Positions 34,722 through 44,038 of a DNA stretch of 64,000 nucleotides are shown here, one piece after another. Position numbers and translations under genes: made by a program. Position 1 is the stretch's first letter; the number at the start of each line of letters is the position of its first letter. Under the pieces are notes generated by a model. That model saw nothing but the letters and a program-made list of their open reading frames with translations. It ran no database searches and was not told where the DNA came from. Source of the DNA: Favolaschia claudopus (taxonomy: Eukaryota > Basidiomycota > Agaricomycetes > Agaricales > Mycenaceae); NCBI GenBank assembly GCA_037176885.1, contig JAWWNJ010000068.1, positions 496,001-560,000 of the forward strand, in the 5' to 3' direction.

Positions 34722-37700
34722 ATGAAGCGCAAGATAACAGGCAGCTTGCGGACTACCGTTGCCTCTGATAGCGAGAGCGAAGACGAAGACCGGGCATTCA
34801 TTGCCCGCAGCCGGGAGGAAGGGATATTCCATCGTGCTATCCGCACTGATGGGCGGGGTCGCACAGTGGTATCCACGTCCCGGGTCACCGTTCCGGCTTC
34901 GCCTACCAAGAGACAACCCCCCGAACGCGACCTCCTAATGCCCGACGACTTCCAATTTGAAACTCCCATTGAGGCAGACTCTTTGGACGCTATACCACAA
35001 GCTGCCTTCCCATTTGCTGGCGAGGATTCATTCGCATTTGATGAGGGTCATCCCATCGAGGCGCCCCGAAGGAACGAGCGGGATTCGGTGAGTTTCCTTT
35101 CACTTTTGGGACTTGATTTAGTTTTAATATACTCCAGGATAATCCCATGGCACAATGGCTCAAGCGCCGTGCACGCTTCCTCGACGAACTCATACGCCTC
35201 GAAGGTCGTGGCCCGTTTCGCCACCAAACCAAATGTGTTAGTTGTGATAGTCCCGCGGCCGAGGCACCATTTCGTTGCAAGGACTGCTTCACCGACGCAT
35301 TGTCCTGCCGACTGTGCATTGTCTCAACGCACAAGGAGAATCCGTTTCATCGGGTCGAGGTAATTCAGTTCTCTTCTAATTGTTGACGTGTCTTTCTTAC
35401 TTGTTGTTACAGATGTGGAATGATCATGGCTTTTTTGAATCAGTTACGCTCAAGTCGTTGGGTTTGAGAATCCAGCTTGGGCATGGACGGAATGGGGTAT
35501 GTCCAGGCACTGTGGCGAAGAGGGCAAGGGACGAGGAGATGGCGGCAGCGGCGGCGGAATCTCGGGACGAAGATGCAGTTCCCGCAAAAACTCTGAAACC
35601 TCATCGCGACGATTTCTGTGTCGTGGACTCTAATGGGATTCACGAAGTCGGACTAGATTTCTGTTGCTGCTCATTAGCCGAAGACCACGACATCCAGCTT
35701 CTCCGCTCACGACTCTATCCCGCAACAACAACGAACCCTGCCACCGCTGCGACCTTCAGGGTTTTGCGGGATTATCACCTCGTGACGCTCGAGGCGAAAT
35801 GTTCGGCGCTTCATTTCTACAACAAACTTGCACGTCAGACGAATAACAGCGGTGTCTTTCAGCCTCGGGTGAGTTAGACAATGGTATCTTTCGATTTGAA
35901 ACTCACAACTTCAGTGTAGAGTCGTTATCATGAGTTTCGACGGATGACACGACAGTGGCGCAATGTGCAAATGCTCAAGCGCGCCGGCCGTGGTCACGCT
36001 GTCGATGGGATTGCCGGTACACGGGCTGGAGAGTGCGCGTTGCTGTGTCCGGCTTGCCCGCAGCCGGGCAAAAATTTGCCTCTAGACGGATCTTGGCGTA
36101 ATGTCCCGCGGGAGAAACGCTTCATCTACGCGTTATTTCTGGCGCTCGACGCAAACTTCCAGATGCGGCGAAATGACGTTTCAAGTGAGGCAAAGGATCC
36201 GTCTTTAGGTGATGGTATTGCGTTCTTTGGGCGAGTAGAGGAGTATATGCGACATCTTGAGGCGCATTGGGAACTTGAGCAGGAGGTAGTGTTCATCTCT
36301 ATCGATTTTCATTCGTCTGCTGAGACCGTTTTCATCTAGAAAAGCACCTGTGTTGCGCATGATGCGGTGAACGAGCCTAACAGGGAATCATATAGGATGG
36401 CGGCATCTGGGATAGGGACTGTGGATTGCGCGCGACACAATATGAAGAGACCGAATGGAGTGGGAGACCTGCAGAAGGGGGGAAAGTACGCACTATGGTT
36501 TCTAACAGGACTTGCGCTCAGATTATCTAACGAATCACAGGTATATCAATATGGATTTCATGTTATGGGAAAGTCTTGCGAATTACGACGATATTGTGCA
36601 ACTTTTCATTTCCTACGACATCGTGTGCCAGTGGCACAAGAATATCTGGACTCGCCTCTCTCAGTACAACCCTCAGCTTCGCCAGCGCGGCTTGAAACGC
36701 TACTACGTTTGGCTTATCCCCAAATTCCACCTTCCCGCCCATATCGAGGACTGCAACATCCTCTATTCCTTCAATCTCACCCCGTTCGTCGGTCGGACCG
36801 ATGGAGAAGCGCCCGAGCGAGGGTGGGCCAACATCAACAGTATCGCACCCAGCACCAAGGAAATGGGACCAGGGGCTCGGCGTGACGCCCTCGACGATCA
36901 ATTCAATGACTCCAACCACAAGAAAATCATCGGGATGGGGAAATCGCTCCTCGAGAAGATACAGAAGGCCGTCCCCAACATGACGCAGCATCGTCTGGAG
37001 TTGGCGGAGGCAGAGCGGGGGCTTCCGTCGGATGAGGTGGAGAAGTGGCGGGCGGAAATGGAGGCTTGGGAGCTGGATGCCGCAAATCCAAACCCATTCA
37101 AGCTGACGGAGAAGTACGAGGGGATGCAGGCGATTCGGGGACGGCTGGCGGTGGCGGCAGCGGAGGATCAGGACGAGGACGATGTTCGTGGAGATCTTCA
37201 TGCGCATGAGATGGTTGTGATGGGGATGAATCTCGAGGAGCAGCAGCGGCAGCTGGCATTCGATGCGGGGCTTCTCAAGACGCACGCCACCGACGGCCAG
37301 AAGACGGGGCTTCTGGAAAGGTCCAATAAACTGGGGAGGAAGATAACACAATTCCTGAAAATTCGTGAATCCTTCACTCCCGTCGTAGCACCAATCCGAG
37401 CAGCCGACGATGTTTCCCGCACCAAGACTGACAAGCCCGAGCCCACCCCCGCGTTGCCTGTCCCCAACATCAAGCTCTGGCTTCCATCTGCGCTTGCCGC
37501 CCTCCCGTCAGTTACGGTGAAATTGACCCATGCGCGCTGCGAGTTTGAGCTGCGCGTCGGCCAAGCGCACGCTGCATTGGCAGAACTACGGCGGCTTCTC
37601 CTCGTCCGCACCGCGAAATATCAATTCAAGGATCTGCATCGGCGTGGGGTGGCAGCTAACACTCGTGCGAAGACGACGATCGAGAGTCTCGACGAGCAAA

Positions 37701-38392
37701 TCCGCCGGACATCTGCGCAGTACCGAGTCGCTTACCAGGCGGTGGCAGTCCTTGCTCCGCTTCTCAAGGAGACAGCATGGACTCGGACGCTTCGTGTTCT
37801 CGCCCCCGACGACGTTCGCCCCCGACCCCGCGCTACGTTTAGCGATCCGCAACACAAGTCCAAGAAACGCAGGACGAGGGGGGTTGAGGATCCAGGCGTG
37901 AGACGAGAGCAGGACGCAAAAACACGTCCAGCTTCCTGGATATGGCTTTCGCAGCTGTCGGAGGACGAGGAGTCGCAGGGTGGGATGACGGAGGCGCTGC
38001 GGATCGAGTGGGCGAAGACTCGAGCAAGGGCATGGAGGTGGACGGAGGAGGTGGATTTGCTCGAGGAGGAAATGCGACGGGTGCTCGAGTTCCTCAAGTG
38101 GAAGGCAGAATGGTGGATGGGACTCATTGGGCAGCGTGAAGAGGACGAGGGATTCATTGCCTATGCGCGCCGCCAATCACGCATCCAGACCGATTTGCGA
38201 GCGCGCTTTGAAGGAAATTGGAGAGATGTTCCTCGGTTCATCGAGATGGGGCGGGCAGGTGTCACAGAGATCTCGGAAGACGAGGGGGAGGGCAGTGAAG
38301 ACTCTGACGATGAAGACGAAGACGCCCCTGTACCGGTGGTCCCAAGATATGGTCATCTCGTTGCGTCGCTTGTGGACGAGTCGCTAGCTTAA
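34722..38392 (+). mobile_element. KDZ (Kyakuja-Dileera-Zisupton) transposase gene, apparently intact
   Basis: Exons 34722-35087, 35138-35359, 35413-35868, 35920-36285, 36340-36485 and 36541-38392 give 1,135 residues without a break. Residues ~150-190 form a CxC2-type cysteine cluster (CVSCD, FRCKDC, CRLCIVSTH, PFHRVEMW). The RNase H-like core follows: MLKRAGRGH, LLCPACPQPG, FIYALFLALDANFQMRR (Asp near 425), GTVDCARHNMKRP (near 500), SYDIVCQWHKNIWTRL (near 544), LIPKFHLPAHIEDC and ERGWANINS (near 611). The C-terminal 450 residues are long helices with an acidic end. KDZ transposases mobilise DNA by cut and paste. Terminal repeats and an 8-bp target duplication were not found by eye, so the element's ends are unknown; neighbours from 29.9 kb may or may not belong to it. 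Confidence 0.9.
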
Positions 38393-38852
38393 TTCACCAT
38401 ATCATTGCATTTTAATGGAATACCTACACTACCTACTAATACCTACCAATATACCTACACTACCTACCAATATACTGTGCCTTTTCCCTTTTTTCTGGCA
38501 TTTTTTCGTGGTTTTTAGTGCTATTTCGAGCTCGCCGTCGGAGACGACGACAAAGTGCTGTGCTCAGTGGCTTCCCAATTTGGATATAACGTAACTCTTG
38601 CTCTTCACCGTCTACCACGTCGTACTCAAGCACTTGCTCGCCGTGCATCACACAAAACAGGTCAGATCAGCAGTATTATTTCGTACATCAGGAGGACCTC
38701 TAACTAAAGGCGTTTATACATAAAACTTAGACCTTTCGTTAAAGGCCTTTATATATAAACCCGCCATACTGTGGTGAATTTTAAACGTCAAGCTTTATTA
38801 ATCTTTATTCGCTGAACAGAATGTTAGCTTGGAATGGAGTGATCACAGTCCG
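38393..38852. other. Intergenic stretch with simple repeats
   Basis: 460 bp between the transposase and secreted copy 2. It starts with repeats of ACCTACACTACCTACCAATA-like units (about 38420-38470) and contains the second TATATAAAGGCCTTT hairpin motif at 38730-38759. Confidence 0.5.
38730..38759 (-). repeat. TATATAAAGGCCTTT hairpin motif, copy 2
   Basis: Read on the minus strand this equals 21622-21651 except that the hairpin loop is reversed (AACGA against CGTTA between the AAAGG/CCTTT stems). Confidence 0.6.
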
Positions 38853-39991
38853 CTAACTGAAGCACTCGCCTGGACAAACGCCAGCAAAAACCGGTGCCCC
38901 AAGATCAGCGGCCATCTTCTGAAAGGTTAACATATGTGCCTGGTACCACAAATCATATGTCGCAATCTCTTGCTGCTCGCTGGGTGGGTGGCAGTAATTC
39001 GTGACCATATCAATATAGGTAGCTTTTCCACCGCAAATGCTCAGGAAACGCATCGTCTCCACGTATCCATCGTACTTCACAAGTTGCGAACCCGACGGTG
39101 CTAGGTATGCTGACGGTTGCCCACGAAGTGCGAAAACGTACGCGTCCGGGTGGTTGAAGTACATGATTAGTGTCTCATTGAGTGTGCCTCCGTCGTCGTC
39201 ACCAAAGCGGGTCGCACCGGGGACGTTATCGCGACCTGTGGTATTGGTCACGACGGTACCAAACTGGGATTCCCTCCCTCTCATCATTCAATTTTTCTGC
39301 TCTCAGATTCCATTCCGGAGCGCAGCCCCTCACCACTGTCACCGCTCCCGTGTTCACCGAAAAGACTTTCGAGGATGCAATGCAAGAGTATGAGGACGGG
39401 GACTTCACTGATGACGACGGCATGGCTTGAACGTAGTATACCAGTATTCGTATGTACGGTACAATAAACTATTTATCTTTTTGCTCTTTTCTGTGCCTAT
39501 CTTCAAATCTGAGTTGTGAATTATCTAGTACTATACATGAATACATAGCCTATGGCGCTATCGAGCTATGATGATATATATCTTGAGCACGGAGCTATGG
39601 CAACTACACCGTTCTACAGATTTCTTGGTGACAGCTATGACGCGCTATATTTTGGGGGTCAAGCTACAGGACTATGCGATCTATCACGACTATATACGGT
39701 TTCATAGCCTGCTATTTTTTTCCTGATGGAGGAGTAGGTTAGAATGAAAGCTCCAAACAAGGATGCCTTTAGAGAAGTCTCACTTACATACCAGGAGACG
39801 TCGAAGAACGAGTGGGTAATATTCGTGAACTTGTGTAGTGGGGCAACATAGGCAAAGCTGTTGTAAAGAAAGCCACTGACAGAGCCAGGAGGGCAGCTGA
39901 GGTCGTGGGGGACATATGGCTCTAGCTCAGCACCGCGAGCAGTCTGGGCCAGGAGAACTGAAAGGATAAGAAGAGGGAACTTGAAGATCAT
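38853..39991 (-). CDS. Small secreted cysteine protein, family copy 2 (enlarged intron)
   Basis: Exons 39991-39788 and 39263-38853 give 204 residues. The signal peptide MIFKFPLLILSVLLAQTARG is followed by AELEPYVPHDLSCPPG and, after the intron, FGTVVTNTTGRDNVPGATRF. All four family cysteines are kept (LSCPPG, SICGGK, NYCHP, GVCPG). The start was placed at 39991 because copy 3 conserves this ATG, while the upstream ATG at 40018 is GTG in copy 3. The intron is 524 nt against 59 nt in copy 3, owing to an inserted segment (separate entry). Protein identity to copy 3 is very high, so duplication is recent. Confidence 0.85.
39270..39740. other. Insertion in the intron of secreted copy 2 carrying a 3' gene fragment
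   Basis: The intron ends align with the short intron of copy 3; everything between about 39270 and 39740 is extra. On the plus strand the insert starts like the 3' end of another gene: a splice acceptor (TTTCTGCTCTCAG), then a coding run ending PVFTEKTFEDAMQEYEDGDF-TDDDGMA at a stop near 39430, then an AATAAA at about 39463. The part from 39540 to 39720 repeats ATAGC/GCTAT motifs. No source gene lies in this window. Confidence 0.55.
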
Positions 39992-40044
39992 AGTGGAGGT
40001 AAAAGCTGAGAGCAACATTGAGTCTGGGATCGTATTTCGATCCG

Positions 40045-40052
40045 TATTTATG
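40045..40052 (-). promoter_or_regulatory. TATA-like box of secreted copy 2
   Basis: CATAAATA on the minus strand lies inside a ~50-bp block (GGTTCCAGCCATCCCATAAA onwards) that is almost identical to the block at 51418-51465 upstream of copy 3. Confidence 0.6.
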
Positions 40053-40604
40053 GGATGGCTGGAACCAATCTGTCGATTGCAACGTAGGTAATTATTTTCG
40101 AGTGGTGTTCGTGAAGATCTAGTGATGATGAGAACAATAGTGCGAAGCCTTCGTTGAAGTATTGACGGGGCAAGTGAGTGGGGCAGAACTCCACAACAAC
40201 GACGAATGAAAGCCTGCGCCTTTGAGTCGGTGCGCGCGGGTCCTTTATGAAGATCATGAGCCGCATTGAGTCCTGACATCTAAGCTTTTTGCATAGAGTA
40301 GTTATCGGCCCCCAGCGTCTGAGATGGTTAAGCTTCAATCTGTGAACGTCAGGTTTCGAGTTCTCAATACATTAAGAAATTTTGTGAGTGAGCAACTGTC
40401 AAGCTTGACTTATTGGACTAGGGTCGGACGAAGCATTGTGTCAACGAGGGCGGCCGGTGCACCGGTGAACTGTCGCGGGAGGGGTAATGAGAGATACACG
40501 TGCGAAATGACATAGCGGCGGGAACATACCTAGAGTTTATCAACTTGAATTCCAGGCTCTTTGACCATCCCGTCGGCAGCCGCATGTCAGCTATTACTGT
40601 AATA

Positions 40605-42242
40605 CTAGTTCCAAGTTATACGAAAACACCATCTGTTTATCTCTTCAGTAGCCGGAACCCCCAACAAAAAGGATAAATGCAATCCATTCAGATTTAGAGA
40701 GCGTATGCCGGAGCTAATGAGTTCATCGAGCCTAGGTCCGGTATGGTGTTCAATTAGCAGTGCTGCCGCCTCTAGTGCAGTTGTTTCCATTGCCCACCGA
40801 GATTGGAGCATCTCAAAGTAAGCTAAATAATTCATGAATGGGTGGTTTTCGATTTCGGAAGCGAAATCTATCATGCGAAGCTGAGGAGCCATCGGTTTGC
40901 TATCGGTGCCATGGCCATTCGGCACATGGAGGCTGGCTACCAGCGCGTTTATCTCAGCAGCTGAAGGGCTGGTGAACGATATTTCGGTGATTGATGGGAC
41001 CTCCTGTAAGATGGCGCTGAATTGAGCAGCGGCAAGACCTCGAGAACGAAATTGTCGTAGGGAGCACGAGGAGCGGTCAAGAAGCGAGAATAAAAGAGGG
41101 AGGACGGGATCGCGGTCCTGATTATAGTCTTCAGAAATCTCGAGACTGAGCGCTTCAAGAGCGGGAACTCGGAGGCGGGGCAGAAATTTGGATGTGGACA
41201 CATTGAGCCGTCGAAGATGCAACATGTCCACTACTTGATTGACGACGTCCAGAACCGAGGTCGCAGCTTCTTCGAAGGCAATGTCTAGACATGCTTCCAC
41301 AAGATTCGGCGCCAATTTCAACATGCGAATATGCTCTTTCGAAAAACCGTCCGATTCATAACGAGTGAGCTGATGCAAGGGAAGCGGGATGTCAACGAAG
41401 CTGTATTCGTGGAAAATCCCGACCTCGCGTAGGGCAGGAGCGTTTTGAAAGCAGTGGATGGAATGCATGTCAGTTTGGTCTTCGCGCGTAGTCCACTGGA
41501 GCCAAAGCTTTTGTAGACATGGGGTGCGACCACTGATGTCATTCAACAAGGGAACAATATCGCGAGTCAAACCGAGACTGAGCTCCTCCCAGCGCGTCGA
41601 GTGCTTCATTAACATTCGGAACACCGCCAACTGTGCTTGAGGAAACCCAGAACTTTCCCCATAGAAGTGAATTTTCAGTCTTTGCGCGCGTTGGAGCTGT
41701 AGTTCGATCAATGATTGGGAACGTGGTCGCTGCGCGTCGCCGATGGTGTAATTCAGCCTGACAAGCGACCACAGAGACGGCATGGAAAGTGAAACCGCCC
41801 TCCAATGGCTACAAACGTGGGTCAAAAGCCATGGGGATTGCCGAAGCTGAACTCCGCGATTGTCCACCGATGGCAACGACCAGGAGAATATATCTTGAAG
41901 AAGCTCTGTTGGCATTCTTCTGAGCGGGGAAGTGATACTGCGAAGACGAATTCGATAGTCGAGCAATGAGGTGCGTCTTGCGCGCAAGGTTTCTATCCTT
42001 GCCTGGAGCGTGGAAAGTTCATCGTCGAGGATGGCCAAGTCATGGTCCAGTTTCGACAAAGCATCTTGGACGATGGCGGTTTCGGAGTTCGTTGCGGGCG
42101 GATTGTTGCTGTTGAGCAATTTATGGTGCACCGTTCCAGGTTCAGGCTCGATGCCTCCTGTCGAGGGAGCAGAGTCATTCGAAAGGACTGTAACACCACC
42201 ACAAGCGGAGCATTTGGAATTTAGACTCGTGCTGGGTGACAT
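40605..42242 (-). CDS. F-box/LRR protein, intact, single exon
   Basis: Uninterrupted frame of 545 residues, normal length for agaric F-box proteins. Residues ~60-100 are the usual coiled coil (DALSKLDHDLAILDDELSTL). The F-box is at ~105-150 (SPLRRMPTELLQDIFSWSLP ... LLTHVCSHWRAVSLSMPSLW). Then come leucine-rich helices to the C-terminus (LREVGIFHEYSFVDIPLPLH, LHLRRLNVSTSKFLPRLRVP). Likely an SCF ubiquitin-ligase adaptor. It lacks introns, unlike nearly all other genes in the window, which fits this F-box group as I know it. Confidence 0.9.
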   Translation of the reverse strand: MSPSTSLNSKCSACGGVTVLSNDSAPSTGGIEPEPGTVHHKLLNSNNPPATNSETAIVQDALSKLDHDLAILDDELSTLQARIETLRARRTSLLDYRIRLRSITSPLRRMPTELLQDIFSWSLPSVDNRGVQLRQSPWLLTHVCSHWRAVSLSMPSLWSLVRLNYTIGDAQRPRSQSLIELQLQRAQRLKIHFYGESSGFPQAQLAVFRMLMKHSTRWEELSLGLTRDIVPLLNDISGRTPCLQKLWLQWTTREDQTDMHSIHCFQNAPALREVGIFHEYSFVDIPLPLHQLTRYESDGFSKEHIRMLKLAPNLVEACLDIAFEEAATSVLDVVNQVVDMLHLRRLNVSTSKFLPRLRVPALEALSLEISEDYNQDRDPVLPLLFSLLDRSSCSLRQFRSRGLAAAQFSAILQEVPSITEISFTSPSAAEINALVASLHVPNGHGTDSKPMAPQLRMIDFASEIENHPFMNYLAYFEMLQSRWAMETTALEAAALLIEHHTGPRLDELISSGIRSLNLNGLHLSFLLGVPATEEINRWCFRITWN

Positions 42243-42694
42243 CTAGGTATCTATGTAGCGGCTGCGGAACAAATAAGAACTACTTCTCGAAACATGCTCG
42301 TTTGCACACTCACTTCAATCCAGTCACAAACCACAAGCCTCAGTTCACCGTGCCTTGTGCGTACGGGTCAGTGCCAGCGGGGAAGTAACCGATTGCTTAA
42401 GCTAGCGCTGGCAGTGCCAATCGAAGGAATCTCGGCCTGGCGTGCCAGGATTCAGGAGGCCGACGACGTTCAAGTTCCAGCCGTCCGTCTAGGTATATGG
42501 TGGTGGCAGGTGGTGGCTCAAGTCCAAGAACAAAACCAATCTTCGGCCGAAGCTCCGAACTTGTCTAAGCTGGAGATTTGAATGCACATAAGGTTCTGAG
42601 TGAGATTAACGAGGAGCTAGAACTCTCAGCGTTCCGACCTCCTCTTGAGTTTATAGTCGAACGGATAAATAGTCAATCATCTTGACTATATATG

Positions 42695-44038
42695 TCACAA
42701 ATCTTTATGAAAAATCATCTCCACCAAATCGCCCGAATCAAACGAATGTGCGAATATCTTCCTCTTCTCTCTCGTCTTTTGTCCCAAATCTTGGCGCGCG
42801 TCGCTCTCATTGAGTAGCACATACCGGCCCTCAATTTCCCGAACCTTCTTCCCCGCGTCGATATTCCAGACGCCAATATGAGTGACGCAGAATGCGAGGA
42901 GGTATGGTTCGTTCAGTGCTGTGTTTCAGAAGATCAGAAAAATCAATGGCAATGCGAATATTTCTCAAAACAAGTAAAGGCAAAAAGACCGAGAAAAGCT
43001 CACCGAACGCATCGGCACACTCATCCCACCTCATCACGGCTTCCTTCCTCGCCATCTTGCCTCGGTCGTCGACGGAGAATGCCAGCTCTACGTTGACACC
43101 ACGTCAGCCTTCTTCTTGGTATACTTCACCGAAAAAAATGGTGTCGTGCTTACTATCATAACACACAAGCTTCTTCCCGTCGTACAAAGGGAACACCGTC
43201 ACCGCCTCACATCCCTTCACGTGCACGTGGTAGTCGTATCCTCCTACTTCGAGAAGCCACTTCGTATCCATCGCCACCAGATCTGTGACCTCGAACGTAT
43301 GTTGCACATCAAGGCGTTCGGGCATGGTGGCGACGATGTGGGTGCCGGAGAGGAAGGAGAGCGAGGCGGTGTCGTATGGGGTGTAGAGGCTCTGCGATTA
43401 AGGGACGTAATTTTCGAGGAAGACGGAGGAAAAACACTGGCTGACCATGTCATACTCCAGAGACACTTGCGCTGGCGCTTGAGCAGTACTATCAGTTTGC
43501 ACGTTGTTCTGATCCTGAAGTGCGTCGACGTAGTACACTTCCAAATCTGCAGAGAAAGTTGTAGAGGAGGTGTAGAGGAGGCAGACGCAATAATTTATAG
43601 AATAATTATGACATGAGGCGTACCTGCGAGACAGAGAACGAGATCGGCATCAGGGAGGACTTGGAGTTGGGATACATTTTGGATGGGGAAAAGGCGGGTC
43701 GGTTCTTTAAGATTGTGTGTTGAGGTGTAGATACCGTCGGTGGTTCCGAATATGAAGCCTTCCAGACAATCCGACGCGCAACTAACCACCAATCCATATT
43801 CACTCGGACGAATGAGCGGGACGCTATGGCAAACCAACCCCCCTAACAGGTGAAAACGACTCCGCGGAGCCCAAGATCGAGAGACGAGATTACATGTAAG
43901 GAGAGTGGGGGTGTCGGTGACTTGGTCGATGATGAGTTCGTAGAGTTCGGTGGAGACTTGATTTGTTAGCGTTGGTGGTAGGGATATGAAAGCAGGTGGG
44001 GAGGAGGGTGCGGACTCTACCACTCGGAGGAAAGGCAT
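42695..44038 (-). CDS. F-box protein fused to a CNH domain, copy B
   Basis: Exons 44038-43624, 43546-43446, 43391-43154, 43087-43004 and 42918-42695 give 353 residues. F-box at residues ~28-65 (ELYELIIDQVTDTPTLLTC, LVSRSWAPRSRFHLL). CNH domain: FIFGTTDGIYTSTHNL, VSQLQVLPDADLVLCLA, VFPLYDGKKLVCYDKLAFSV and ALNEPYLLAFCVTHIGVWNI. Exons 3 and 4 are 238 and 84 nt, exactly the lengths of the matching exons of copy A at 18.8-20.3 kb, so the genes are true paralogues. Copy B has lost most of the region between the first and second CNH halves (about 45-60 residues). It may therefore have a reduced propeller. Confidence 0.8.

Noticed and set aside
36563..38176. Long open frames on the strand opposite the KDZ transposase (up to 262 codons)
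   Set aside because: They are shadows of GC-rich codon use in the real gene.
40320..40362. tRNA-like box pattern (TGGTTAAG followed by GGTTTCGAGTTC)
   Set aside because: The two boxes recall A and B boxes, but no acceptor, anticodon or T stems can be formed, and the B box has an extra base.
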